DNA of 64,000 nucleotides. Origin: Cupriavidus sp. BIS7. Its GTDB lineage: Bacteria; Pseudomonadota; Gammaproteobacteria; Burkholderiales; Burkholderiaceae. Shown here in pieces: positions 8,658 to 18,534 of this stretch (positions are counted from its first letter, which is position 1; every line of letters starts with the position of its first letter). The notes beneath the pieces are model-generated. The model searched no databases and was not told the origin of the DNA. It saw nothing but the letters and a program-made list of their open reading frames with translations. Both the position numbers and the translations under genes were made by a program. Location: contig NZ_ALOU01000047.1 in assembly GCF_000292345.1 (NCBI RefSeq), forward strand, positions 62,001-126,000, in the 5' to 3' direction.

Positions 8658-8682
8658 CGACTATTCGGAGAACAAGGGTCCC

Positions 8683-9060
8683 ATGCCACCGCTCGAGCCA
8701 AATCGATTGATACGCACCGAGACGCGTCCGCTGGAAGGACTTTCTATGCTGCGCCACGAGGTTGCTGCATTCATCAAGGACCTCCGCCGGGAAGCGTCTT
8801 CCTTGTCGTCGCAACAGAACGGAACCCCGGTGACCGCTCTTGAGGAATTGTTATGGCAATATTTACTCAATGTCCATCCACGAACCAGGCTGCTTGCCTT
8901 CGCTGCGGCAGTCGATATCTGTCCACGCTTAGCCGTTCAACGCCTTGACGATGCGCATACCATCGCCAGCGATTGCCCGCTACTTCGGGCACTGTTCTGG
9001 TCAGCCACGCGTCGGCTCAGGCTTTTTGGCTGGCTCTCGCCGCGATGCACTGAGCAATGA
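8683..9060 (+). CDS. small hypothetical protein downstream of IclR
   Basis: A 125-residue ORF beginning 25 bases after the IclR stop; an internal ATG at 8746 with GGAAGGA six bases ahead would give 104 residues and may be the true start. It is mostly helical with charged and hydrophobic alternation (MLRHEVAAFIKDLRREASSL, ALEELLWQYLLNVHPRTRLLAFAAAVDI) and ends ATRRLRLFGWLSPRCTEQ. There are no transmembrane segments or known motifs. Codon choice looks like that of its neighbours. It could be a small accessory gene of the operon; the function is unknown. Confidence 0.45.
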   Translation: MPPLEPNRLIRTETRPLEGLSMLRHEVAAFIKDLRREASSLSSQQNGTPVTALEELLWQYLLNVHPRTRLLAFAAAVDICPRLAVQRLDDAHTIASDCPLLRALFWSATRRLRLFGWLSPRCTEQ

Positions 9061-9199
9061 CATTACGGGCTCGCGCGAGTGGTAGGCGATACCCATGCTT
9101 TCTTCATGCAATTGAGCGTGACTACCGAAAGTCTGCCTTGCCATGCCATCGCATCCAACCTCATGGCGGCTTGAGTCATACCGGCCGAAGGGACCGACG

Positions 9200-10063
9200 C
9201 TATGCTGGATGCCACGTCGTCTTCATCGGAATCGCCGGCAAGCCGCTGAGCGAAAAACTGAGCGTCGCCGCTGCCCTCAAAACATGCGGGGCCAGCTTAT
9301 GCAACTTCGGGATAGTCAGTCGGATAGCGGGACCAGAGATACTGACCGAACCGAGCACCACTCCTTTTGCCCCTTTAACAGCCACCGAGACGCTGGCTGC
9401 ATCTGGGCTTCGCTCCCCGCGCGTCACGCAGAAACCTTGCTTGCGGATGGCGTCGTACGGCGCGCCAGGATGGTCCAGCGCAGCGAGAATAACTTTCCCC
9501 GCAGCACCTCGCTCCAAGGGAAGCAATTCACCCAGTCGCACATGGCGTCGTAGTCCACGCGGCCCCTCTGCCCGCATAAGGCACGTGCGAACGTTTTCTT
9601 CGTAGATGAAGAACGAGGCGCTCTCGCCCGACACGGCTGCAAGTTCCTGGAGTACAGGTTCGATGACAGCATGCACATCGAATTGCGCCTGATAACGCGA
9701 CCCTATGAAAGCGGCGGCGGGACCGAGCCGCCAGGCGCCGTCCTCGCGCTGCACGAGAAATCTAGCCGCTGCCAGTGTCCTAGCCAAACGCAAGGCCGTC
9801 GGCTTTGGCATACCAGTGCGGCGTGCCAAAGCGCTCAGCGAGAGAAAGATTTCGTCGCCAGAGAAGCAGGTTAGCAGCGAAAGTGCCTTGGTTACCGCCT
9901 GGACTGTATCGCGCGACGCCACCTCTTTCGCCACTGACTTTTCAGAAGGCTTGGTCCTGGTTGCTGGCAGAGTCACCGCTTCGCTCGTCGCCGAAGCGAC
10001 AGCGCTGCGAGGGTCCACCGATTTCCTTGAAACGCTTGGACTCCTGCTGGCATTCGCAACCAC
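9200..10063 (-). CDS. IclR family regulator with long N-terminal tail
   Basis: A 287-residue protein from a GTG at 10063, preceded by AGAGG. Residues 1-50 are a Ser/Ala/Lys-rich low-complexity tail. The IclR winged helix follows (VQAVTKALSLLTCFSGDEIFLSLSALARRTGMPKPTALRLARTLAAARFLVQ), then the effector domain (SGESASFFIYEENVRTCLMRAEGPRGLRRHVRLGELLPLERGAAGKVILAA). Its start is 15 bases after the LhgO-like gene, so it is in the same operon as ligJ and probably regulates it. The tail is longer than in most IclR proteins. Confidence 0.85.
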   Translation of the reverse strand: MVANASRSPSVSRKSVDPRSAVASATSEAVTLPATRTKPSEKSVAKEVASRDTVQAVTKALSLLTCFSGDEIFLSLSALARRTGMPKPTALRLARTLAAARFLVQREDGAWRLGPAAAFIGSRYQAQFDVHAVIEPVLQELAAVSGESASFFIYEENVRTCLMRAEGPRGLRRHVRLGELLPLERGAAGKVILAALDHPGAPYDAIRKQGFCVTRGERSPDAASVSVAVKGAKGVVLGSVSISGPAIRLTIPKLHKLAPHVLRAAATLSFSLSGLPAIPMKTTWHPA

Positions 10064-10077
10064 GTCTTTAGCCTCTA

Positions 10078-11187
10078 TTAGGCCACCATCCCGGCCAAAA
10101 ATTCACCAATTGCGAGCGATGATGTCAACCCAGGCGATTCAATGCCAAATAGGTTGACCAGTCCTCGCACCCCATGCGACTGCTCCCCTTGTATCACGAA
10201 ATCAGTACCCGCATTATGCAGAGATTCCGGACCTGCGAGTCGCGGCCGAATACCCGTATAACCAGGCTGCAGAGTCCCATCTCGCAGGCCCGGCCAAAAG
10301 CGGCGGATGCCTTCATAGAAACGGGGGGCGTTGCTGGCGTCGAAGGTGTAGTCCACTTCCGAGCGCCAATCGATGTCCGGTCCGAACTTGCACTGTCCGC
10401 CCAGGTCCAGCGTCACGTGAACACGCAACGCTGCTTCACGGGTCACTGGATAAACCAGATGGGTGAACGGGGACCGGCTTTGCAAGGTGTAGTAGTGACC
10501 GATGGCGTAGTACACCTCCGGGACGAGTTCTTTCGGCATCCCCTCGATTGCTCTTGCAACCTCATGTGCATACAGGCCCGCCGAATTGATGACGGTGCGC
10601 GCCAGCAGTCGAATAGGTTCGGCTCCTCCAATATCGAGCTCGATACCATTATCCGTCGCTTTGCCTCCGGCAACAGGGCTGTTCAACACCAGATTCGCAC
10701 CGGCCGCTTCGGCGTCTCCGAGGTAGGAGAGCATCAGGCCATGACTGTCCACGATGCCTGTCGACGGCGAGAACAGTCCGGCAACCGCTTGCACTTCCGG
10801 TTCCAGCGCTCTGACGCCTTTGGCATCCAGCATCTGGAGGTCGTTGACATCATTGGCCTGCGCCAGTTTCATGTACTTGTGGAGGCCGTCGACCTCAGAC
10901 TCGCTGGTCGCCACGATAAGCTTTCCAACGCGCTTATGGCCGATACCTCGCTCGACCGCATACTCGTAGATGGCGTCGCGCCCGCGTCGGCACATCCGCG
11001 CCTTCAAGGACCCTGGAGCATATGACAACCCGGCATGCAATACTTCGGAGTTGCGGGCACTGGTCTGGGTGCCAAAGGCATTCTCCGAGTCGAGCAGCAG
11101 GACCTCTCTGCCAGCTAGGGACAGTGCGCGCGCAATGGCGATTCCGACCACGCCGGCGCCTATCACGACACAGTCTACGCGTTCCAT
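10078..11187 (-). CDS. LhgO-like FAD-dependent 2-hydroxyacid oxidoreductase
   Basis: A 369-residue flavoprotein of the D-amino-acid oxidase/L-2-hydroxyglutarate oxidase family. The N-terminal dinucleotide fold is VDCVVIGAGVVGIAIARALSLAGREVLLLDSE, followed by TSARNSEVLHAGLSYAPGSLKARMC, characteristic of the LhgO group. The C-terminus has the second FAD contact (GVRGLVNLFGIESPGLTSSLAIGEFLA). LhgO oxidises L-2-hydroxyglutarate to 2-oxoglutarate at the membrane quinone pool. Here it sits between ligJ and an IclR gene, so the substrate is more likely a hydroxylated tri- or dicarboxylic acid of that pathway; this is inference. Its ATG is 63 bases downstream of the ligJ stop. Confidence 0.78.
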   Translation of the reverse strand: MERVDCVVIGAGVVGIAIARALSLAGREVLLLDSENAFGTQTSARNSEVLHAGLSYAPGSLKARMCRRGRDAIYEYAVERGIGHKRVGKLIVATSESEVDGLHKYMKLAQANDVNDLQMLDAKGVRALEPEVQAVAGLFSPSTGIVDSHGLMLSYLGDAEAAGANLVLNSPVAGGKATDNGIELDIGGAEPIRLLARTVINSAGLYAHEVARAIEGMPKELVPEVYYAIGHYYTLQSRSPFTHLVYPVTREAALRVHVTLDLGGQCKFGPDIDWRSEVDYTFDASNAPRFYEGIRRFWPGLRDGTLQPGYTGIRPRLAGPESLHNAGTDFVIQGEQSHGVRGLVNLFGIESPGLTSSLAIGEFLAGMVA

Positions 11188-11250
11188 AGTTTCAAGGTGG
11201 TGTTTTGGACGGGATGTCCATGGTCCTAGTGTAAAAGCGCGGCCCTCGCC

Positions 11251-12282
11251 TCAGGCGGGCACGGATTGCCGGGCCGCCCAGGCTTCTAGCCTCGGATAGA
11301 CGCGAAGCGCATTCTGGAAGTAAATTTTGTCCCGATTCTCGGCCGATAAGCCGAGCGCTCCGTCGATGTATCGCCGCGTATCATCGAAATTAAAACCGGT
11401 TTCCGGGTCGACGCCTTGTACGGCACCGAAAGCCTCCGATGCGAAAAGGATATTTTCCGATGGGACAACTTTGAGAAGCAGGTCTATGCCAGGCTGGTGA
11501 TAGACGCACGTATCAAAGAAGACATTACGCATCAACTCGGTTAAGGGCGGCCGACCTAGTTGCTGCGCCAAGCCTCGATATCGACCCCAGTGATAGGGGA
11601 CGGCACCGCCTCCATGCGGGATGATTAATCTGAGGGTCGGAAAATCGATGAAGACGTCCGATAGCAATAGCTGCATGAACGCAGCCGTATCCGCGTTGAG
11701 GTAATGCGCCCCAGTGTGGTGGAAGTTTCGGTTGCACGAGCAGCTCACATGAACCATGGCCGGCACATCAAGCTCGACCAGCTTTTCGTACAGTGGGTAC
11801 CAATATCGGTCCGTTAGCGGGGGGCCGCTCCAATGGCCGTCCGACGGGTCGGGATTCAGATTACATCCGACAAATCCGAGCGACGTCACGCACCTGTCCA
11901 ACTCCAACACGCAAGCGTCCAACCCGTTGCCCGGCGACTGAGGCAGCTGGCAGACACCGGTGAACTGTGACGGGTACAGCGATGTGACCCGATGAATGAG
12001 GTCGTTGCACGCTTGGGACCAGTGAAGGCTTGTGGTCTGGTTGCCCACGTGATGAGCCATCGCGCTCGCCTTCGGCGACAGGATGGTCATGTCGATACCC
12101 CGCTCTCGCTGCAGACGAAGTTGGTTCTTCTCCAGACTCTCACGAATTTCATCATCGCTAATCGTGAAGTCAGGCGGCAGCGCGGGCGACCCGGGCTCCA
12201 GCAGTTTCGCTGTCTGCCGCTTCCGATAGTCGTCAAGCGACTTCGGCGCAGTGGTGTAGTGCCCGTGGCAGTCGATAATCAT
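11251..12282 (-). CDS. ligJ: 4-oxalomesaconate hydratase, amidohydrolase family
   Basis: A 343-residue amidohydrolase of the COG2159 type. The N-terminus MIIDCHGHYTTAPKSLDDYRKRQ carries the HxH metal ligands and matches LigJ of the protocatechuate 4,5-cleavage pathway. Further LigJ-like stretches are SDDEIRESLEKNQLRLQRERG, FVGCNLNPDPSDGHWSGPPLTDR, IIPHGGGAVPYHWGRYRGLAQ and VFFDTCVYHQPGID. LigJ hydrates 4-oxalomesaconate to 4-carboxy-4-hydroxy-2-oxoadipate in the cytoplasm. I chose the ATG at 12282, with GGAGGGGAGG just before it. A Bug receptor gene ends 35 bases upstream. The aldolase for its product (ligK) is encoded at 20698. Confidence 0.8.
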   Translation of the reverse strand: MIIDCHGHYTTAPKSLDDYRKRQTAKLLEPGSPALPPDFTISDDEIRESLEKNQLRLQRERGIDMTILSPKASAMAHHVGNQTTSLHWSQACNDLIHRVTSLYPSQFTGVCQLPQSPGNGLDACVLELDRCVTSLGFVGCNLNPDPSDGHWSGPPLTDRYWYPLYEKLVELDVPAMVHVSCSCNRNFHHTGAHYLNADTAAFMQLLLSDVFIDFPTLRLIIPHGGGAVPYHWGRYRGLAQQLGRPPLTELMRNVFFDTCVYHQPGIDLLLKVVPSENILFASEAFGAVQGVDPETGFNFDDTRRYIDGALGLSAENRDKIYFQNALRVYPRLEAWAARQSVPA

Positions 12283-12317
12283 GCTCCTCCCCTCCATCGA
12301 GTTCACCGCACAACTAC

Positions 12318-13298
12318 TCAGTTCAGGGTGACGTTTGCGCTACGAATCACCTTGCTCCATTGAGCTGTTTCCTGGCGCGCCTGAGCATTCAATTCCTCCG
12401 CCGAAGTGACATGCAAGTCGACTCCTTGCGCGTCTAACCGGTCGCGCAAGACCTTGTCGCTCCCGATATTGATGAGCACGTCATTGAGACGCTTCATCAC
12501 TGGCGCAGGCGTGCCCGCAGTCGAGTAGATGCCATACCAGGTGGTGTACTGGAATCCTGGCAACCCGGAATTGGAGATTACGGGGATGTTCTTCAGGCTT
12601 GGCGACGTAGAGGGCGCCGTCACACCGATTGCGCGAATTGCACCCTTCTCAATCATGCCCTTCAAGGATGGGTAGCTGGTGAACAGTGCCTGAACCTCAC
12701 CGGAGACTAAATCGTTCACGACTTGTGAGGTGCCCTTGTATGGCACGTGCCCAATATCGATTCTCGCTGTTGCCTTGAATTGCTCCATACCCAGATGGGC
12801 CAGACCGCCCACGCCAGCTGAGCCAAAGTACACCTTGCCGGGGTTGGCCTTGGCGTATGCAATCAACTCTGCTGCGTTATGAACGGGCAGCTTTGCACTG
12901 ACCACCAACACGTGAGGGCTGGTCGAGACCATGCCGACCGGCGACAGACGCTTGGCAGCATCCCCGACGCCTTTCGTCAGTAGCGGCTGAATTACGATGT
13001 TCCCCGAGGCAGCGAATAGCAGGGTGTAGCCATCCGGGGCTGCCCGGGTCACTGCATTCATGGCAGGCAGACCCGCGCCACCGCCGAGATTGTCCACCAC
13101 GACGGGCTGCCCAAGCTCCTTGCCCAGTGCGAGTCCAATCTCTCGCGCAACTACGTCAGCAGGCCCGCCCGCCGCAAACGGTACGACAAGCCTGACAGGC
13201 TTGTCCGGGTAGGCTGCTGTCGCAGCGAAGGGTTGCTTGCAAAGCAAGGCGGCGCCGATGCCGCATAGCATTGTCCGAACCAGCGTCGATGTACGCAT
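12318..13298 (-). CDS. Bug family tripartite tricarboxylate receptor
   Basis: A 326-residue receptor starting MRTSTLVRTMLCGIGAALL, with the signal peptide ending near ATAAYP. Diagnostic loops are KPVRLVVPFAAGGPADVVAREIG and VVVDNLGGGAGLPAMNAVTRAAPDGYTLLFA. The ATG at 13298 has AGGAGA upstream; the open frame to 13457 is only read-through. It is the gene immediately before ligJ, with a 35-base gap, and probably captures the tricarboxylic or aromatic acid that feeds that enzyme. Confidence 0.9.
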   Translation of the reverse strand: MRTSTLVRTMLCGIGAALLCKQPFAATAAYPDKPVRLVVPFAAGGPADVVAREIGLALGKELGQPVVVDNLGGGAGLPAMNAVTRAAPDGYTLLFAASGNIVIQPLLTKGVGDAAKRLSPVGMVSTSPHVLVVSAKLPVHNAAELIAYAKANPGKVYFGSAGVGGLAHLGMEQFKATARIDIGHVPYKGTSQVVNDLVSGEVQALFTSYPSLKGMIEKGAIRAIGVTAPSTSPSLKNIPVISNSGLPGFQYTTWYGIYSTAGTPAPVMKRLNDVLINIGSDKVLRDRLDAQGVDLHVTSAEELNAQARQETAQWSKVIRSANVTLN

Positions 13299-13594
13299 GA
13301 GTTTGTCTCCTGTACCAGGGCCGTGACCGCCTCTGATTGGTGTCGATTCTAGGGGTCGCCTAAGCAAACCTGAACTGCGTTCCACCAGGCGAAACGGTCT
13401 AGCTGAGTCAGGGGAACAGGGCATGTGCTCGACGCCGCTGATGCAACTCGACGACACAGCAGCGCTGCTTGCGTGGTCGAGTTCGCGCTATATTTCAAAG
13501 CTAATGTGCGGACGGCTGAGACTTCAATCTTGGCCCCCTGGGACGCCGTTACACATAGAAGCGACCGCGCCCTTGCGAGTGGGCTGTCTTCCGC

Positions 13595-14572
13595 TCAATT
13601 TGCCGAAACTTTGGCGTCCTTGATGACTCCGCCCCACTTCTGTCGGTCGAGAACCAGAAATTCCCTGAACTTCTCGGGGGAGTCGCCGATGACTTCGATA
13701 CCATCCTGACTTAGGTGCTGAGCCACCGCTGGCTGCTTCAATGCTTCTCGCGTATCACGAGAGAGCCGGGCCAAAACACTGGCAGGGGTTCCCTTCCGCG
13801 CGCAGAGCCCAATCCAAGCGACTGGCTCAAAAGAACTGATACCTTGCTCGGCAAAGGTCGGCACATTCGGTAGTGCCTCCAGCCGTCGAGATGCTGCGAC
13901 GCCGAGAATGCGCAACTTCCCAGACCTTACGTAAGGCATCGAGCTAACGGGCTGGTCGAAGATTAACGAAACTTGGCCGCCGAGTAAGTCAGCCATGGCC
14001 TGCCCGCTCCCTTTATAGGGTACGTGGACCATGTCCACACCCGTGCGGAGCTTGAACATTTCACCGGCAAGATGCCCAGCGGTGCCGTTACCGGACGAGG
14101 CAAAATTCAGCTTGCCTGGATGTGCCTTAGCGTACGCCACCAGTTCCTTGACGTTGTGGACGGGCAACGACGCATTAACCAGTGCGATGTATGGCGTGTT
14201 CCCAATCAGGGTAACTGGCACGATTTCCGCTGGGTCGAACGGCATGCGCTGCAAGAACGGCTGAATCGACACCAGGCCCGTGGTGCACAGTAGTAACGTG
14301 TGACCGTCTGGCGGTGATTTCACCATTATGTCGGCTGCGATAGCGCCGCCGGCACCAGGTCTGCTATCCACAATCACCTGTTGACCAAGCGACTGGGACA
14401 GCTTGGGCGCAATGAGTCTCGCGATGATATCTGTCGAGCCGCCAGGAGCAAAACCTACCAGCAGACGAACAGGCTTCGTCGGATACGGCTCAACACAATG
14501 CCCCACAAGCGGCGCCGCAAGAACCATGGCCATACCTAGCCTGACGCCATGTCTCAATAAGTTGGTCATCAT
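13595..14572 (-). CDS. Bug family tripartite tricarboxylate receptor
   Basis: A 325-residue receptor, signal peptide MMTNLLRHGVRLGMAMVLAAPLVGHC, followed by YPTKPVRLLVGFAPGGSTDIIARLIAPKL and VIVDSRPGAGGAIAADIMVKSPPDGHTLLLC. It has a full-length Bug fold ending in DRQKWGGVIKDAKVSAN. It stands alone between a terminator (14648-14687) and a 296-base spacer, so it likely has its own promoter. Its sequence differs enough from the neighbouring receptor (12318) to suggest a different ligand rather than a recent duplication. Confidence 0.9.
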   Translation of the reverse strand: MMTNLLRHGVRLGMAMVLAAPLVGHCVEPYPTKPVRLLVGFAPGGSTDIIARLIAPKLSQSLGQQVIVDSRPGAGGAIAADIMVKSPPDGHTLLLCTTGLVSIQPFLQRMPFDPAEIVPVTLIGNTPYIALVNASLPVHNVKELVAYAKAHPGKLNFASSGNGTAGHLAGEMFKLRTGVDMVHVPYKGSGQAMADLLGGQVSLIFDQPVSSMPYVRSGKLRILGVAASRRLEALPNVPTFAEQGISSFEPVAWIGLCARKGTPASVLARLSRDTREALKQPAVAQHLSQDGIEVIGDSPEKFREFLVLDRQKWGGVIKDAKVSAN

Positions 14573-14647
14573 AGAGGCTCCAGAAAAGCAGCTGTGACTT
14601 CAATGAAGTGCACCCAACATCGTCCGTCCGCGACGTTATTCGGAACG

Positions 14648-14687
14648 TGAAAAAAGAGCAGGCCACCCTGAACGGCCGGCCTGCTTC
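14648..14687 (-). terminator. rho-independent terminator after pcaF
   Basis: On the minus strand an AGCAGGCC arm pairs with GGCCTGCT across a loop and is followed by CTTTTTT. It lies 51 bases past the pcaF stop and separates the thiolase from the downstream Bug receptor gene. Confidence 0.75.
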
Positions 14688-14737
14688 AAACAGCGCTAAC
14701 GTGCACCCGCACGAAGCACCCCGCCCCAGGAGAAGTC

Positions 14738-15940
14738 TTAGACGCGCTCAATAACCATCGCGATGCCTTGTCCGACCCCGATGCACATGGTGCAAAGGGC
14801 ATATCGGCCACCAGTACGATGCAATTGGTACATGGCCGTGGTCACAAGGCGGGCGCCGCTCATTCCGAGCGGGTGGCCCAGTGCGATGGCGCCGCCGTTG
14901 GGGTTGACGCGCTTATCGTCGTCGGCAATTCCCAGTTCGCGCAGTACTGCCAGACCTTGCGCGGCGAAAGCTTCATTGAGTTCGATGACATCGATTTGGT
15001 CGAGCGTCATGCCGAGCTGCCTCATCAGCTTCTGGGTAGCCGGTGCCGGGCCGATACCCATCACACGCGGGGCCACACCGGCCGTGGCCATGCCGACGAT
15101 GCGAGCGCGCGGTGTCAGGCCGTGTGTCTTGATAGCATCTTCATTGGCGAGCAGCAGCGCGCAAGCTCCGTCGTTCACGCCCGAAGCATTGCCGGCGGTC
15201 ACGGTGCCGTCGGGGCGGACCACGCCGCGCAGCTTGGCCAGCGTTTCCAAGGTAGTGGCACGAGGATGCTCGTCGCGCTCGACCACGATAGCTTCGCCCT
15301 TCTTCTGCGGAATGGTGACCGCCGTGATTTCCTGCCCCAGCGTGCCGTCGGCTTGTGCGCGCGAAGCCTTCTCCTGGCTTCGCAGGGCCATCAGGTCCTG
15401 GTCCTCACGGTTGATTTTGTAGTCAGTGGCAACGTTCTCTGCCGTTTCCGGCATCGAGTCCACACCATAGGCCGCGCGCATTGCAGGGTTAATGAAGCGC
15501 CAGCCGATGGTTGTGTCGAAGATTTGAGCGTCACGTGCGAAAGCGCTGCTGGCCTTGCCCATGACAAACGGGGCGCGGCTCATGCTCTCAACGCCGCCGG
15601 CAATCATGAGCGAAGTCTCGCCCGACTTGATAGCTCTGGCCGCGATGCCAGTTGCGTCCATTCCCGAACCGCAGAGGCGGTTGACAGTGGAACCCGGCAC
15701 AGACTGGGGAAGCCCGGCGAGCAGCAGCGACATGCGCGCAACATTCCGGTTGTCTTCACCTGCGTGGTTGGCATTACCGTAAATCACGTCATCGACCGCC
15801 GTCCAGTCCAACTGGGGATTGCGTGCCATCAGCGCCTTCAGTGGCACAGCCCCAAGGTCGTCCGCGCGCACGGCGGACAAGCTGCCGGCGTAGCGGCCGA
15901 TAGGGGTACGAATGGCATCACAGATAAATGCTTCAGTCAT
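14738..15940 (-). CDS. pcaF: 3-oxoadipyl-CoA thiolase / acetyl-CoA acyltransferase
   Basis: A 400-residue thiolase starting MTEAFICDAIRTPIGRYAG, the standard PcaF/PaaJ start; a GTG at 15952 would add four residues. The active-site Cys lies in NRLCGSGMDATG (about residue 86), His in NPNGGAIALGHPLGMSGAR, and the second Cys in LCTMCIGVGQG. The internal sequence (GVESMSRAPFVMGKA, DTTIGWRFINP, YGVDSMPETAENVA) is very close to PcaF, which splits 3-oxoadipyl-CoA into succinyl-CoA and acetyl-CoA. No other beta-ketoadipate genes are seen here, so a different 3-oxo-dicarboxylyl-CoA is possible. It is followed by a terminator. Confidence 0.85.
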   Translation of the reverse strand: MTEAFICDAIRTPIGRYAGSLSAVRADDLGAVPLKALMARNPQLDWTAVDDVIYGNANHAGEDNRNVARMSLLLAGLPQSVPGSTVNRLCGSGMDATGIAARAIKSGETSLMIAGGVESMSRAPFVMGKASSAFARDAQIFDTTIGWRFINPAMRAAYGVDSMPETAENVATDYKINREDQDLMALRSQEKASRAQADGTLGQEITAVTIPQKKGEAIVVERDEHPRATTLETLAKLRGVVRPDGTVTAGNASGVNDGACALLLANEDAIKTHGLTPRARIVGMATAGVAPRVMGIGPAPATQKLMRQLGMTLDQIDVIELNEAFAAQGLAVLRELGIADDDKRVNPNGGAIALGHPLGMSGARLVTTAMYQLHRTGGRYALCTMCIGVGQGIAMVIERV

Positions 15941-16491
15941 GTTAGCGTCCACGAGTAAGTGAATTTGAGAATAGGGGCGGGTCGATTGCTTTACCCCAGG
16001 TAATTGGAATCGATGCGGCCATCTGCGGATTTGGTCACGACCGCGTCAGACTGTCGTGCTCCCGGGAAACGGCTTGCCCTCCGACAGACCGCCAAGTGGA
16101 GTACCTTCCACGGTCCTTCGAGTTCAGTTGGCTGCTCCATCTCTGCGAAGTGTTCCCCCAGGATGACCCCCGCCTCGATGGCAGAGGCAAGTATCAAAAC
16201 TCTGCGACACGGCACGGCTTCCTCCGCCCACGTCTGGTAAAGCCCACGTAGGACTCGCCTGTATTGAGTATCACAACGCGTTGCATTGCGCGCTTCGCGG
16301 TGGGCTAGCGTCGTGACAGCCCGCACCTGCTCAAGAAGGGCGAAGTACTGCCGGTTCTTGGATGACTGCCCCTGCGGCATATGTCGAGTCACACCTTCGT
16401 CGAATGTGGCGGCTCCAGCGCAGTGCCGCCTGTGTCGACCACGTCGGTACGTGACCGGCGCCACGACCATTGACCGGGACGACCACTCTGG
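15941..16491. other. 551-base gap with no convincing gene
   Basis: A 159-codon minus-strand reading frame (15991-16470) crosses this gap, but its start is Arg/His-rich, it resembles no family I know, and no Shine-Dalgarno precedes it. The spacer must hold the pcaF promoter or the tail of the etf-fadJ transcript. A decayed gene cannot be excluded. Confidence 0.35.
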
Positions 16492-18534
16492 TCAATCAGC
16501 GAGCAACGCGCTCAAGTCCGCAGCCTTGAAGGCTGGCCCGACTACCTGCTTCAGTCGGGACATCTTCTCGTTGAGTGCATCGAGGCCTACGCGCCGAGCC
16601 CAGAACACCGGACCGCCCTGCCAACGCGGAAATCCATAGCCATTTGCAAGAACGACATCGACATCGCTCGCTCGGGTCGTCACACCTTCAGAAAGCAAAT
16701 GGGCAGCTTCATTGACCATACTCAGCAAGACTCGCTCGACAATGTCTTCGTCCTTGAGCGTTTGAGCAGCCAGACCCTTCTGGCTCCGTGCCTCATCAAT
16801 GAGTTGGTGAACGACCTGGTCTACCGATTTTCGGCCGCCAGTCTCATAGGCGTAGTACCCAGCCCCAGACTTCCGTCCAAGCCGACCCATATCGCAAAGC
16901 CGGTCGGGAATCGAGACGTACCGCGCCTCGGGGTCACGCAGATGAGCTCGGGCCTGTCGCATGCGCCATGCAATGTCGAGCCCCGACATGTCCGCCACTC
17001 CAAAGGGCCCCATTGCGAAGCCGAACTTTTCGAGCGCCGAGTCAATCTGGTTCGGGTAGGCACCGTCCTCCAACATCAGTTCGCATTGGTAGCGGTACGC
17101 CGCATAGATGCGGTTGCCGATGAAGCCAAAAGCGTTCCCTGTCAAGACGGGCATCTTGCGAAGGCGCTTGGCGACCGCAACGCCCGTGGCAATTGCTCGC
17201 TTCGAACTGCTCCTTCCGCGCACGACTTCGACCAACTTCATGACGTTGGCAGGGCTGAAAAAATGAAGCCCAATAACATCAGCAGGTCGGGACGTGGAGG
17301 CGGCAATCGCGTCCACGTCCAGGTAGGAAGTGTTTGAGGCCAGAATCGCACCTGGCTTCGCAAAGTGGTCTACCTGTGTGAAAACCTCTTGCTTGACGGC
17401 GAGGTCCTCAAACACCGCTTCGATTACAAGGTCGGCTTGCCCGAGTACCGCCCATTCCAGGCTCGACTCAAGCGCGGCCGTTCTCTTGTCAGCTTCGGCC
17501 TTTGCCAACTTTCCCTTGGACACTTGCGCTTCGTAGTGACCCTTGATTCGCTCTGTGCCACGGTTCAGCGCTTGCGCGTCCCGCTCGACCAGGACCACGC
17601 GAAAACCGCCGTCCAGGGCGGCGATTGCAATCCCAGAACCCATGGTTCCAGCACCAATCACGGCTACCAGACTGATTTCAGCGGGGTCGACACCGCGTAG
17701 CTCCGGATGCTTCAGCGCTTCACGTTCGGAGAAGAAAAGATGACGAAGTGCGAAAGCGTCGTTGGACATGCGCAGCTCAGTAAACACCGCGCGCTCCTTG
17801 GTCAGAGCGTCATCGACTGGCAGCGTTGCACTGAATTTGACTGCTTCAATTGCTGCTGCGACCTGAGGACGGCCCTTGCCTTGGCGCAGAGCGGCTGCTT
17901 CGGCGGCGGCAATCTCGGCGGTATCTGCCTCTGTTACCGGCATATCACGCAGCCTGCGCTTTCCGCCCATGTTGGCAGCGAAGCGGACAGCGCACTCCAG
18001 CAGGTCGCCATCCGCAATCGCATCTAGCACGCCGACCTTCAGCGCACCGGACGCAGGAACACGCTTCCCGCTACAGACCCATTCAATTGCTGCCGGAATT
18101 CCAATCAACCTCGGCAGGCGCTGCGTACCACCTGCACCCGGAATCATGCCAAGTGTTACCTCCGGAAGTCCCACTACGAGATTTTGGCTGCCCACCCTGG
18201 CGTCACATCCGAGTGCCAGCTCAAAGCCCCCGCCTAGCGCGGCGCCATGCAATGCGGCCACGACTGGCTTCTCGCATGTCTCGATAGCAGCGATGACCGC
18301 CGGCAGTTCAGGCCGCTCCAGTGGCTGGCCGAACTCACGAAGGTCCGAGCCCGCGATAAAGGTGTTGCCGGCACCTATCAGTACTCCGGCTACGAGGGAC
18401 GGCACCGATGAAAGCGTCTCAATCGCTTCGAGTACGCCTTGGCGCACAGCCAGCGAGCCGGCGTTGACCGGGGGATTGTCAATAAAGATGGCCAGAACGT
18501 CGCCGATGCGTTCCGTACGGACTTGGGTGCTCAT
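16492..18534 (-). CDS. bifunctional enoyl-CoA hydratase/3-hydroxyacyl-CoA dehydrogenase
   Basis: A 680-residue fusion of FadJ/FadB type. Residues about 1-190 form a crotonase domain ([63 protein letters not shown]), with both catalytic Glu regions present. From about residue 290 an NAD-binding domain begins ([30 protein letters not shown]), with the catalytic His in [20 protein letters not shown], and two C-terminal dimerisation repeats ([34 protein letters not shown]). It catalyses hydration and oxidation of enoyl-CoA. Its ATG overlaps the etfA stop, so it is co-translated with the ETF genes and supplies the middle steps between the dehydrogenases and PcaF. Confidence 0.88.
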   Translation of the reverse strand: MSTQVRTERIGDVLAIFIDNPPVNAGSLAVRQGVLEAIETLSSVPSLVAGVLIGAGNTFIAGSDLREFGQPLERPELPAVIAAIETCEKPVVAALHGAALGGGFELALGCDARVGSQNLVVGLPEVTLGMIPGAGGTQRLPRLIGIPAAIEWVCSGKRVPASGALKVGVLDAIADGDLLECAVRFAANMGGKRRLRDMPVTEADTAEIAAAEAAALRQGKGRPQVAAAIEAVKFSATLPVDDALTKERAVFTELRMSNDAFALRHLFFSEREALKHPELRGVDPAEISLVAVIGAGTMGSGIAIAALDGGFRVVLVERDAQALNRGTERIKGHYEAQVSKGKLAKAEADKRTAALESSLEWAVLGQADLVIEAVFEDLAVKQEVFTQVDHFAKPGAILASNTSYLDVDAIAASTSRPADVIGLHFFSPANVMKLVEVVRGRSSSKRAIATGVAVAKRLRKMPVLTGNAFGFIGNRIYAAYRYQCELMLEDGAYPNQIDSALEKFGFAMGPFGVADMSGLDIAWRMRQARAHLRDPEARYVSIPDRLCDMGRLGRKSGAGYYAYETGGRKSVDQVVHQLIDEARSQKGLAAQTLKDEDIVERVLLSMVNEAAHLLSEGVTTRASDVDVVLANGYGFPRWQGGPVFWARRVGLDALNEKMSRLKQVVGPAFKAADLSALLAD

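Noticed and set aside
9057..9605. 182-codon plus-strand ORF whose ATG overlaps the stop of 8683-9060
   Set aside because: Most of it is antisense to the IclR gene at 9200, and the sequence has no motif.
10174..11025. 283-codon plus-strand ORF
   Set aside because: Antisense of the LhgO-like gene.
14768..15958. 396-codon plus-strand ORF
   Set aside because: Antisense shadow of pcaF; the thiolase reading has all active-site motifs.
15991..16470. 159-codon minus-strand ORF between fadJ-like and pcaF
   Set aside because: No family, no ribosome binding site, Arg/His-rich start; kept only as a note on the gap.
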